64,000 nucleotides of DNA from G963662605 sp963662605 (lineage in GTDB: Bacteria; Bacteroidota; Ignavibacteria; Ignavibacteriales; Ignavibacteriaceae): contig OY759785.1 in NCBI GenBank assembly GCA_963662605.1, forward strand, positions 372,001 through 436,000, written 5' to 3'. Under the pieces are notes generated by a model. The model was not told the origin of the DNA and searched no databases. It saw nothing but the letters and a program-made list of their open reading frames with translations. The position numbers and the translations under genes were made by a program. The stretch's first letter is position 1; each line of letters begins with the position of its first letter. Below, in pieces: positions 27,213 to 35,126 of the stretch.

Positions 27213-27503
27213 ATGAAAGATAAAATATTTTTAGAACTTCAGAATAGCATCAAAGAAGGCGGGAAAATTCTTAAAAGAAAAAAGAAGGCAAGCCGTCAGT
27301 TTGATTTTGATAATCCCGACCCTAAAATAATCAGGGAACAACTTGGCTTATCACAGAATAAGTTTGCCCTGCTTTTAGGCATCAGCGTGTCCACCCTGCA
27401 AAACTGGGAACAGGGCCGCCGCAAACCCGAAGGTCCCGCAAAAGTCCTTCTCAACGTTGCCGCCAACTACCCTGAAGCCGTGTTTAATACGGTTTTTCAG
27501 TAA
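27213..27503 (+). CDS. XRE-family helix-turn-helix protein (HigA/NadS antitoxin-like)
   Basis: DNA-binding protein of 96 residues. The C-terminal half is a clear XRE-type helix-turn-helix ('IREQLGLSQNKFALLLGISV', 'STLQNWEQGRRKPEGPAKVL'), of the type found in HigA/NadS antitoxins, where the recognition helix is followed by 'WEQGRR.P.GPA..LL'. The N-terminal half is a basic linker. Antitoxins of this class lie next to a HigB/RelE-like toxin, but no such gene is present on either side; upstream is gene-free and downstream is a hairpin-array repeat. It could be an orphan antitoxin or a regulator of the A+T-rich genes that follow. The ATG 30 bases into the open frame is preferred. Confidence 0.82.
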   Translation: MKDKIFLELQNSIKEGGKILKRKKKASRQFDFDNPDPKIIREQLGLSQNKFALLLGISVSTLQNWEQGRRKPEGPAKVLLNVAANYPEAVFNTVFQ

Positions 27504-27519
27504 TAAACATGATCTTTAT

Positions 27520-27722
27520 CCCGAAGGGATTACATTTGATTAACCGCCGGTGGAGTCATCGGAACCGGCGGATAGAAAACGGCCCAACAAAACCACATCC
27601 GCGAAGCGGGTGAATAAACTCCCAAAACTATTCGCCCCTTGCAGGGACGAACATACTTGGAATTCATCATCCACCGGTTTCACCGATGGTTATTCATGTT
27701 CTGTCCTTTCAGGACAGCAATA
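27520..27722. repeat. composite hairpin-array repeat, copy 2
   Basis: Same unit order as at 6.94-7.20 kb: ATCCC-GAA-GGGAT, then CCGCCGGT...ACCGGCGG with the identical loop GGAGTCATCGGA, then CCGC-GAA-GCGG, an imperfect 'cgccccttgcagggacg', 'ccaccggtttcaccgatgg', and CTGTCCT-TTC-AGGACAG. The shared connecting text ('gggtgaata', 'ttattca') shows common descent. The stems vary by compensatory changes (e.g. TTTGTCCT/AGGACAAA against CTGTCCT/AGGACAG). No gene is present in 27.50-27.94 kb; a 95-codon open frame here is repeat translation. Confidence 0.75.
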
Positions 27723-27943
27723 TCCACGCTACTCAACTTCGAAATTTGTCGTTTGTTTTGTGGTTTCTCTTTGGTATGTTTGCGGTAATTCGCAATTATC
27801 GCTGTTTGATTATTTGAGACAAATGAATCTTCTGTAATGCTTTCAAAAACTTCTTTTTCTCAGTCATTATGCAAATTTAATGCTTAGCATAAGATTAAAA
27901 AAGTATAACAGCCACAAAAATATTCAAAATTAGAGGAGGTGCC

Positions 27944-29041
27944 GTGAAAATTGACACATCATCGTTTCTGGGAAGCAACGTTCTTTATTATCCCAATATT
28001 GAGTTTTTTGATGAAACGTGGGTAAAAAACGCCCTTTGCATTTGGGATAAAATTTATAGAATTGTCCCCCCTTCATACATACCAAAGGATTCTGAAGATA
28101 TAAAGTTGGCCGTTGATAATGGATTGATAAAAAATATCCTTTTATCACAAGAAGATTTGTCGCAAGCCGCAACACTTTTTGAAAACTTTTGGAACAACGT
28201 ACCGATTATTCCCGCCGGTGTTGAGGGCTGGGAAGAAATTGATGTTAATTTGCATATAGAAAAAGTTGATGCCAGAATTGCTCCCCTCCTTTTAAGCTTA
28301 TCAAAAACGGTTAACCCCGATGGATGGTTAAAATTATCAAAGGAAGTCGCTAATACATATATGCTTTTTTTAGCTGACACAATATCTAGACGGAGGCAAA
28401 TTCCAAAGCTCACAGATAACTCGGATATGTTTTCCATCATGCATTATTTTTCCAACGATGGAAACCTTGATGAATTTTGTTATAGTGGCACCCAAAATGA
28501 AGCTACGACCTCCTTAGTTCTAGAAACGGTTATGCCAAGTGGACTAGCCTACGAAAAAATGGATAAAATATTAAGTTTTCGCGATAAGTCTGCAGAGGGA
28601 AGACAATTATTTCGTAATACTATAACTTCATTTTGTAAGGAGTTAACCACAATTGAAGACTCTACTTATGCAAATGAACTAATTACCGATTTTCAAAGTA
28701 ATTTAATGTCAAGTAATAGGAAATTGATTGAATTGATTGGGCGAGATTTTTCTGAGGTGGTGGCTTCAGTTTTAATGATTGGTATCCCTACCACTCTAAC
28801 AGCTATTGGGGCTCTAACAGGTATGGGGACATCTTTTAATTTTAATCATTTTTGTGAGGCCGGCCTAATTGGTGCTGCTGCAACATTAGCCGATGTTTCT
28901 AAGACGCGAAGAAAAAATTGGCAGGCAAATGAATCTTCATATTATCTTCATATCTTGAAGGAATTTAATCATTCATCAAGACAGGCCATCTTGAATATAC
29001 CACGCTGTAATCAAATACTTGAAGAATTCATAAATGATTAG
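27944..29041 (+). CDS. DUF6236-like protein, first gene of an A+T-rich module
   Basis: Protein of 365 residues, start GTG with a strong GAGGAGGT ribosome binding site 5 bases ahead. The N terminus 'VLYYPNIEFFDETWVKNALC' and 'IWDKIYRIVPPSYIPKD' match the opening I associate with the DUF6236 family, whose function is unknown; identification is from memory and moderately sure. A hydrophobic glycine-rich stretch lies near residues 275-300 (ASVLMIGIPTTLTAIGALTG), possibly one membrane-inserting helix. No catalytic motif was recognised. Codon and base use are much A+T-richer than in the genes on either side. The next gene starts 108 bases downstream on the same strand, so the pair looks like one acquired module. 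Confidence 0.7.
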   Translation: MKIDTSSFLGSNVLYYPNIEFFDETWVKNALCIWDKIYRIVPPSYIPKDSEDIKLAVDNGLIKNILLSQEDLSQAATLFENFWNNVPIIPAGVEGWEEIDVNLHIEKVDARIAPLLLSLSKTVNPDGWLKLSKEVANTYMLFLADTISRRRQIPKLTDNSDMFSIMHYFSNDGNLDEFCYSGTQNEATTSLVLETVMPSGLAYEKMDKILSFRDKSAEGRQLFRNTITSFCKELTTIEDSTYANELITDFQSNLMSSNRKLIELIGRDFSEVVASVLMIGIPTTLTAIGALTGMGTSFNFNHFCEAGLIGAAATLADVSKTRRKNWQANESSYYLHILKEFNHSSRQAILNIPRCNQILEEFIND

Positions 29042-29149
29042 CGATTTTGGCTATTTACTTCTTTCAGTATTATGATTACCAATTCTGAATCAACAATTGC
29101 GTGAACTATTTTATATTTTGCGATAGATAATTTATTAACCGAGTATTCC

Positions 29150-31492
29150 ATGGCAGATTATTCTTTTAGAAATAAATCCGATGCAATAATTGAGGACATA
29201 AGACTTTTGGTTAAAACCAAGGGTTTTATTTATGCTTTTTGCATGGTTTTGTTTGAGGATTTTCATGTATATGCAGAGAAGCTTCATAAAGTTGATAGTA
29301 TGAAAAACTTGAGTATAAAAGAAGCTACATTGTTACTTGGCTTATTAGTGCAAAATGAAATTGATTTCTCAAAACCGCAAGAACCAATGGATATAATTAA
29401 ACTCAAACGGAAAATTTATGAGTTAATGGAAGAATTGCACGCTTCACTTGAAATCCCTTTTTTTGATAAACTTGAACAAAGTCTCCTTCATAAATCGGAT
29501 AAAAAAGACATGCGGTTGGAAAAGAAAAAATTTTTTGGTGATGGTAATTTATTATTAGAGCCGGTATTTTATTCGGGGGCAGGAGTTTATGATTTTCAGT
29601 ATCTTGATTTTTTAGAAAGAAAATACAAATATGATAAAGACTGGCTCCGAGATAAACAAAATTTTGATCTATATGCCACAAAAAAAAATGTACTCGCAAT
29701 AAAGGAAGTTTTGGATGAAAAATCAAAAAGAGTCGCGCTGTATGATCTAAAAGATGAAATTCCTAAAATAATTGAGAAATATAAGAGAGAAAATCAAATC
29801 GTAGATTCTGCGCAGTCCACGGATAATTTTCTTAGAATATTGGAGTTCTACCAATATGTGCAATTGTTCGTTGATGATGACGGCAAAATTATTGACATCT
29901 CAAATATGAAAGAAATAAAAGAGACCGGATGGAATTCCTTTTATAAAAACTTAATAGATCTTTTTGTTGTTCGACGCTCAGACCTTAACCCAGCTTTATC
30001 CGTTGAGCCCTTTTTAAGAAATTTTTCATTGGTTATTAAAAAAGATACAAATTCGCAGTTCAAGAAGATAGGGGATCGAAATATTATTAATTCTCATCCT
30101 ATTATTCAGTTGAATGATGATAGATACTTTGTTCCCATTATGTTTTTACTATTTGAAGCAGTATATGAAAGTCCATTTTATTGGATGAACACAGATGTGG
30201 AGTATTTTTCCACAGCATCAAAAAATAGGGGTGTTGTCGGAGAAGAAATTGCATACGAATTTTTATTACATGTATTTGGTAAAAGATCAACCTATAAATC
30301 CGTAAAGATCAAATCCTCAAAAAGAGGTAAGGATCAGACGGATATTGACGTTTTATGCTTGTTGGGGAGTAAAGCTCTTTGCCTTCAGGTTAAATCAAAA
30401 AAACTAACTCAGCTTTCAAAAACCGGCGATGATATTCAACTGCAAAAAGATTTTCAAAGAGCGGTTCAAGATGCATATAAGCAAAATCTAAAATGCCGGG
30501 ATAAAATACTCGGAAAAGAGTGTCTCTTTTTGGATGAAACAGGCAAAAGAATCATTTTACCTGAAAAAATCAACGAAGTATATTTAATGTGTGTTACTAC
30601 CGAGAACTATCCTGCTTTAACTCATCAAACACACAGCTTGCTAGATAAGAACAACGAGGATCCGTTTCCGTTAGTATTGACTGTTTTTGATTTGGAGTTA
30701 CTTGTTCACTATTTATCAGATCCCTTTGATTTTCTTTACTATGTCAGACAAAGGATTTCGTTAATGGAATTTTTTGTCGCAGATGAAGAAATTATTTTTT
30801 TAGGCTATCACCTACATCAAAAATTGCATAAGATTCCCAATTTTGAACTCGCCCCCCTAGATAAATATTTTGGAAGCATTGTTGATAGAAATTATTATCC
30901 TTTAAAGGCAAAATTAAAAATATCCTCTGAGGGCGACATATTAAAAGACAAGTGGAAAAATGAAAAATTCGACATACTCTGTAGCGAACTCAAAGATATT
31001 GACTCACCTAAAATCACAGATGTACTCTTTCAACTTTTTGATCTTTCAGGAGACGCAAGAGAAAGTTTGGTTAATTATATCACAACAACAAAACAAAAGA
31101 CCATGAGTGATAACAACTCACATAATTTTACGATACCCCCCGACGAAAGATTTTTGCCCCTTTCGGGAATTACATATCTATCATCAAATTCAAATGATAA
31201 ATATACATTGGCAGAAAATTTGCTTTATCTATGCGATATAAGAAAATACAAATGTAAAGGGGTCATTTGGGTGGGTTTTGGCAGTGTTAAAGATAGTGAC
31301 AAAATGATAGATCTCGTTGTCTTCAACGACCACCCATGGAAATATGACCGTCGACTAGAAAAAGAATCAAAAAACTTATCAACCCCTATCGAACTAAAAA
31401 AAGTTAATGTACAAAATGATCGCGTTAGCAGAAATGACCAATGCCCTTGTGGCAGTGGGCTTAAATATAAAAAATGCTGTGGCCGGAGTTGA
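29150..31492 (+). CDS. PD-(D/E)XK nuclease-like protein with C-terminal SEC-C zinc motif
   Basis: Protein of 780 residues, strongly A+T-rich like the gene before it. The first 350 residues are helical and unrecognised. A restriction-endonuclease-like core follows: Glu about 365 in 'GVVGEEIAYEFLLHVFGK', Asp about 400 in 'GKDQTDIDVLCLLGSKALCL', and Q-x-K (LQVKSK, about 413-415), the D...(E/Q)xK order of PD-(D/E)XK enzymes that cleave DNA. The end is a SEC-C zinc-binding motif (QCPCGSGLKYKKCCG, Cys about 765, 767, 776, 777), found at the C terminus of SecA and of many accessory proteins. It ends one base short of the urocanate hydratase stop codon on the other strand. Likely a nuclease effector; defence role is inference. 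Confidence 0.75.
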   Translation: MADYSFRNKSDAIIEDIRLLVKTKGFIYAFCMVLFEDFHVYAEKLHKVDSMKNLSIKEATLLLGLLVQNEIDFSKPQEPMDIIKLKRKIYELMEELHASLEIPFFDKLEQSLLHKSDKKDMRLEKKKFFGDGNLLLEPVFYSGAGVYDFQYLDFLERKYKYDKDWLRDKQNFDLYATKKNVLAIKEVLDEKSKRVALYDLKDEIPKIIEKYKRENQIVDSAQSTDNFLRILEFYQYVQLFVDDDGKIIDISNMKEIKETGWNSFYKNLIDLFVVRRSDLNPALSVEPFLRNFSLVIKKDTNSQFKKIGDRNIINSHPIIQLNDDRYFVPIMFLLFEAVYESPFYWMNTDVEYFSTASKNRGVVGEEIAYEFLLHVFGKRSTYKSVKIKSSKRGKDQTDIDVLCLLGSKALCLQVKSKKLTQLSKTGDDIQLQKDFQRAVQDAYKQNLKCRDKILGKECLFLDETGKRIILPEKINEVYLMCVTTENYPALTHQTHSLLDKNNEDPFPLVLTVFDLELLVHYLSDPFDFLYYVRQRISLMEFFVADEEIIFLGYHLHQKLHKIPNFELAPLDKYFGSIVDRNYYPLKAKLKISSEGDILKDKWKNEKFDILCSELKDIDSPKITDVLFQLFDLSGDARESLVNYITTTKQKTMSDNNSHNFTIPPDERFLPLSGITYLSSNSNDKYTLAENLLYLCDIRKYKCKGVIWVGFGSVKDSDKMIDLVVFNDHPWKYDRRLEKESKNLSTPIELKKVNVQNDRVSRNDQCPCGSGLKYKKCCGRS

Positions 31493-31493
31493 T

Positions 31494-33152
31494 CTACCTC
31501 CCCATCGGTACCTTAATCTTAAATTTTTCGGCGTTTTTTATTGCCGATTTGTAACCCGCGTCAGCATGACGTATAATGCCCATGCCCGGATCGTATGTTA
31601 ATACGCGTTCTAATCTTTGCGCGGCTTCTTCGGTACCATCCGCCACGACTACCATTCCCGCGTGAATTGAATTTCCAATGCCTACTCCCCCGCCGTGATG
31701 CACGGATACCCAGCTTGCACCGCCGATTGCATTTAATAACGCGTTGAGTATCGGCCAGTCGGCAACGGCATCGCTGCCGTCGAGCATGGCTTCGGTTTCT
31801 CTGTATGGCGAAGCAACAGAGCCGCAGTCGAGATGATCGCGCCCGATAACGATCGGCGCCTTTACTTTTCCTTCGGCGACAAGTTTGTTAAACGCGAGTC
31901 CCGCTTTAGCACGCTCACCGTAGCCAAGCCAGCAGATGCGTGAAGGCAATCCCTGAAAATGGACCTTCTCCCGCGCCATGTTGAGCCAGTTGATGAGGTT
32001 TTTATTTTCGGGAAATAATTCTTTGACTACTTCGTCGGTCACGTAAATATCTTCGGGGTCTCCGGAAAGCGCTACCCAGCGGAACGGGCCTTTGCCTTCG
32101 CAGAATAACGGGCGGATAAATTCGGGTACGAATCCCGGTATATCGAAAGCATTTTTCAAACCGTTCGCTTTCGCTTCTCCGCGGATATTGTTGCCGTAAT
32201 CAAAAACAACCGAGCCGCGTTTCTGAAAGTCAAGCATTGCCTGAACGTGCGTTACTATCGTTTCCCTTGAGCGGCGGATATATTCTTCCGGATTTTCTTT
32301 ACGCAGTTTCAATGCGTCTTCAAACGACATACCCATCGGCACGTAGCCGTTCAACGTGTCGTGTGCGGATGTCTGGTCGGTAACAATGTCGGGGATGATT
32401 CTTCTGTTTACAATTTCAGGAAGTATTTCGCCCGCGTTGCCGACGAATCCAACCGACAGCGCGCGCTTTTCCTGTTTTGCATCGAGCACCATTTTTAAAG
32501 CCGATTCCAAATCAGGTGCGAGCACATCAATATATCCCGTTGCCAATCTTTTTTTAATACGTTCTGCATCAACATCAATGCCGAGGAACGCGGCGCCGTT
32601 CATGGTAGCCGCCAACGGCTGAGCGCCGCCCATACCGCCTAATCCGGCGGTGAGTAAAAATTTTCCTTTAAGGTCGCTGTGGTATCGTTGGCGTGCGCAT
32701 TCGGCAAATGTTTCGTATGTGCCCTGCAATATTCCCTGTGTGCCGATGTATATCCAGCTTCCGGCCGTCATCTGGCCGTACATCATCAATCCCATTTCTT
32801 CAAGACGGCGGAATTCATCCCACGTCGCCCATTTGGGAACCAGCATTGAGTTGGATATAATAACGCGCGGAGCGTTGGTGTATGTTTTAAATATACCGAC
32901 AGGTTTGCCCGATTGCACAAGCAGCGTTTCGTCATCTTCCAATGACGTAAGGGATTCGACTATCGCGTCGAAGCAGTCCCAATTGCGGGCTGCCTTTCCC
33001 CTGCCGCCGTACACAACAAGTTCGGCGGGATTTTCCGCAACTTCGGGATCCAAATTATTCATCAGCATACGCAATGCTGCTTCCTGCAGCCAGCCCTTAC
33101 AGGTAAGTGCAGTTCCCCTTGGGGCCTTTACAACGCGGGCTCCGGAATTCAT
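31494..33152 (-). CDS. hutU: urocanate hydratase
   Basis: Cytoplasmic NAD+-dependent enzyme of 552 residues, the normal length, converting urocanate to imidazolone propionate in histidine degradation. Diagnostic stretches include 'YGGRGKAARNWDCFDAIVES', 'GKPVGIFKTYTNAPRVIISN', 'FLLTAGLGGMGGAQPLAATM' (dinucleotide-binding region), 'CWLGYGERAKAGLAFN' and 'VSVHHGGGVGIGNSIHAGMV'. A short gene lies one base upstream and is likely co-transcribed. The other hut genes (hutH, hutI, hutG/ftcD) are not in this window. Base composition is clearly higher in G+C than the neighbouring module, whose end abuts this gene. Confidence 0.97.
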   Translation of the reverse strand: MNSGARVVKAPRGTALTCKGWLQEAALRMLMNNLDPEVAENPAELVVYGGRGKAARNWDCFDAIVESLTSLEDDETLLVQSGKPVGIFKTYTNAPRVIISNSMLVPKWATWDEFRRLEEMGLMMYGQMTAGSWIYIGTQGILQGTYETFAECARQRYHSDLKGKFLLTAGLGGMGGAQPLAATMNGAAFLGIDVDAERIKKRLATGYIDVLAPDLESALKMVLDAKQEKRALSVGFVGNAGEILPEIVNRRIIPDIVTDQTSAHDTLNGYVPMGMSFEDALKLRKENPEEYIRRSRETIVTHVQAMLDFQKRGSVVFDYGNNIRGEAKANGLKNAFDIPGFVPEFIRPLFCEGKGPFRWVALSGDPEDIYVTDEVVKELFPENKNLINWLNMAREKVHFQGLPSRICWLGYGERAKAGLAFNKLVAEGKVKAPIVIGRDHLDCGSVASPYRETEAMLDGSDAVADWPILNALLNAIGGASWVSVHHGGGVGIGNSIHAGMVVVADGTEEAAQRLERVLTYDPGMGIIRHADAGYKSAIKNAEKFKIKVPMGR

Positions 33153-33153
33153 A

Positions 33154-33489
33154 CTATTCCTTAAAATGTTTTTCGTATATAGCCGAGTATTGTGTCAACA
33201 TTGATTTATACATCCAGCGTTTGAAGAACCACGCCTTCTTAATCTGTTCCTGATAAAAGCGCATGTTGGATTTCAAGTGTTCGCTGACGTTGATAAACTC
33301 TTCCTTCGTTAACTTAACGGTATCTTCCGGACCGTTGATCTTGTCAAGCAGCGACGAGAATGCTTTTTCCGTGCGGAAGTAATCGTTATTACCTGAAACT
33401 TGTTTTAAAACCTGTTTACAAAACGCGGCAATCATTTTGCGTTCGCTCTTGTCGAATTCGTAGTTGTAATTTCTGAAACCTTTTTTCAT
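33154..33489 (-). CDS. hypothetical protein upstream of hutU
   Basis: Small, charged, probably all-helical cytoplasmic protein of 111 residues with several tryptophan/phenylalanine positions near the end (IKKAWFFKRWMYKSM). I recognise no family. The stop codon lies one base before the hutU start, which implies translational coupling and one transcript; a role linked to histidine breakdown is only inference from this. The ATG has no competitor nearby. The composition is chromosome-like, unlike the A+T-rich module beyond hutU. Confidence 0.7.
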   Translation of the reverse strand: MKKGFRNYNYEFDKSERKMIAAFCKQVLKQVSGNNDYFRTEKAFSSLLDKINGPEDTVKLTKEEFINVSEHLKSNMRFYQEQIKKAWFFKRWMYKSMLTQYSAIYEKHFKE

Positions 33490-33585
33490 GGAGCTTATAG
33501 TAATAGTTATTAAAAATACAGCAGGTAAATTAAAAAGTTCCGGCGAAAATTCTATAATGGAATTGATAAATATTTTACCTTCCTG

Positions 33586-33848
33586 TTCGCCCGCTTCGCG
33601 GACGTGTTGTTTTGGGGTCGGCTTCCGTGGGCTTGCGCCAACGGTTACCCGCCTGCATGACGCAGTCGGGCAGGTTCAAATTTTACCCTTTCAGGGCACT
33701 AACATTTTCTAAATAATCTTTCTTGGAGATTGTGGTGGGCAGTCTTTCTTTCAGGATTCCCCGAAGGGGGATTATTTGAATAACCGTGGGTGAAACCCAC
33801 GGATGGCCGGACTCCACAGAAAGCCGCCCCTGAAAGGGGCGAACCTTT
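33586..33848. repeat. composite hairpin-array repeat, copy 3, with a 29-nt palindromic insert
   Basis: Related to the arrays at 6.9 and 27.5 kb but rearranged: CCGC-TTC-GCGG near 33593, 'gggcttgcgccaacggtta', CCCT-TTC-AGGG near 33688, ATCCCC-GAA-GGGGAT near 33757, CCGTGGGT-GAAA-CCCACGG near 33785-33803 and CGCCCCT-GAA-AGGGGCG near 33825-33841. Within it, at 33647-33675, sits a 29-base palindromic piece (acccgcctg ... gcagtcgggcaggt) whose near-twin is at 58497-58525. The 414-base gap has no gene. Confidence 0.7.
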
Positions 33849-33854
33849 AAATGC

Positions 33855-33883
33855 AAAAAAGTCCGTCGGTTGACGGACTTTTT
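33855..33883 (-). terminator. rho-independent terminator of the adenosine deaminase gene
   Basis: Read on the minus strand: AAAAAGTCCGTC, loop AACC, GACGGACTTTTTT, ending in six T about 20 bases after the adenosine deaminase stop. A good intrinsic terminator; the flanking A run on the other side could allow it to act both ways. Confidence 0.9.
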
Positions 33884-33903
33884 AATAGTAAAACCGGATA
33901 ATA

Positions 33904-34992
33904 TTATATGCTCAGAGACAATAATTTTTCGCGCATTGCCTGATAACCCGGCTTGATAATCTTGTAGATGTATTCCAGGCGTTCGTTGTTGTGCAGGAAT
34001 GATGATTTCATCGCGTTGATCTGGATTTTTTCAATGTCATCCAGTCCCAGATTGAAATAATGCTGTGCAAGCATACATTCATTGGTCATTGTGGTATTGC
34101 TCATCAGGCGGTCATCGGTGTTCAGGGTTAATCTGAATTTCATTTTGTATAAGTGACCGAACGGATGATTTTCTAATTTATCAATTGCACCGGTATGAAC
34201 ATTGCTCAACAAGCAGACTTCAATCGGGATTCGTTTATCTAATATATATTGCGCTAAATCGCCCATGCCAACAACTTCACCTTCAGGCGAGAATGTTAAG
34301 TCCTGTAAAATGTTTGTGCCGTGACCGATACGGTGAGCGCCGCACCACTGAATTGCCTGCCAGATTGATTCTTTTCCGAATGCTTCACCGGCGTGTATGG
34401 TGATGTTGAAATTTGCGCGCTGAATGAATTGGAATGCCTCGATGTGTTTTTTCGGAGGATATCCGCCTTCTTCACCGGCGAGATCGAATCCGACCACACC
34501 CTGATTGCGGTAGTTAACGGCAAGTTCTGCCATTTCAAGGGAGTTTTTCATATTGCGCATACCGCAGATGATAAGTCCGTACCCGACACCGAAATCGCGT
34601 TTTCCTTTTTCGAGTCCTTCGAGGACGGCTGTTACAACATCATCATAATACAAACCTTTTGAAGTATGAAAAACAGGAGCAAAGCGGGTCTCAACATAGC
34701 AAACCCCGTCTTTGTGCATATCTTCCATCATTTCATACGCGACGCGGGTAAGGCCTTCTTTTGTCTGCATAACCGCGCAGGTATGCTCAAAACCCTGCAA
34801 ATATTCAACCAAATTGCCCTTATTTGCTCCGCGATGGAACCACTCGGCCAATTCACCGGGGTCGCTTGTCGGGAGCTTTTTGTATTTCATTTCATTGGCA
34901 ATGTCAATAATTGTTTCCGGACGTACGCCTCCGTCAAGGTGATCATGAAGCAGTACTTTGGGAACTGCACGTAAAATTTCTTCTTTAGTCAC
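33904..34992 (-). CDS. add: adenosine deaminase
   Basis: Zinc hydrolase of 362 residues converting adenosine (and deoxyadenosine) to inosine in purine salvage. The metal site and catalytic residues are all visible: HDHLDG (His16, His18), 'ITIHAGEAFG' with the catalytic HAGE motif, 'HRIGHGTNI' and 'LTLNTDDRL' with the two aspartates. Start is GTG, preceded by AAAGGATTC with good spacing; no alternative ATG keeps the N-terminal 'VPKVLLHDHLDGG'. Monocistronic with its own terminator. The symbol is given for the family role; the related adenine or futalosine-type deaminases are less likely because of the strict 'DHLDG' and 'GEEGGYPP' context. Confidence 0.9.
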   Translation of the reverse strand: MTKEEILRAVPKVLLHDHLDGGVRPETIIDIANEMKYKKLPTSDPGELAEWFHRGANKGNLVEYLQGFEHTCAVMQTKEGLTRVAYEMMEDMHKDGVCYVETRFAPVFHTSKGLYYDDVVTAVLEGLEKGKRDFGVGYGLIICGMRNMKNSLEMAELAVNYRNQGVVGFDLAGEEGGYPPKKHIEAFQFIQRANFNITIHAGEAFGKESIWQAIQWCGAHRIGHGTNILQDLTFSPEGEVVGMGDLAQYILDKRIPIEVCLLSNVHTGAIDKLENHPFGHLYKMKFRLTLNTDDRLMSNTTMTNECMLAQHYFNLGLDDIEKIQINAMKSSFLHNNERLEYIYKIIKPGYQAMREKLLSLSI

Positions 34993-35126
34993 GGGTGAAT
35001 CCTTTTTATGTTTGATGTAAAAATATTCAAATTCCAGCGAATTACAAAAAGGAATTAATATTCGATTTTTATCTTAAATAAGATTTCATAGATTTAGCTT
35101 TACCAATATTGACAGGAGTATCATTT

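Noticed and set aside
27213..27503. Complete toxin-antitoxin pair
   Set aside because: No toxin-sized frame with RelE/HigB features is present on either side.
27550..27837. Open frame of 95 codons
   Set aside because: It lies across hairpin-array copy 2, has no ribosome binding site and no recognisable product.
33488..33712. Open frame of 74 codons between the hutU operon and the adenosine deaminase gene
   Set aside because: Most of it reads through repeat copy 3 and the 29-base palindromic insert.
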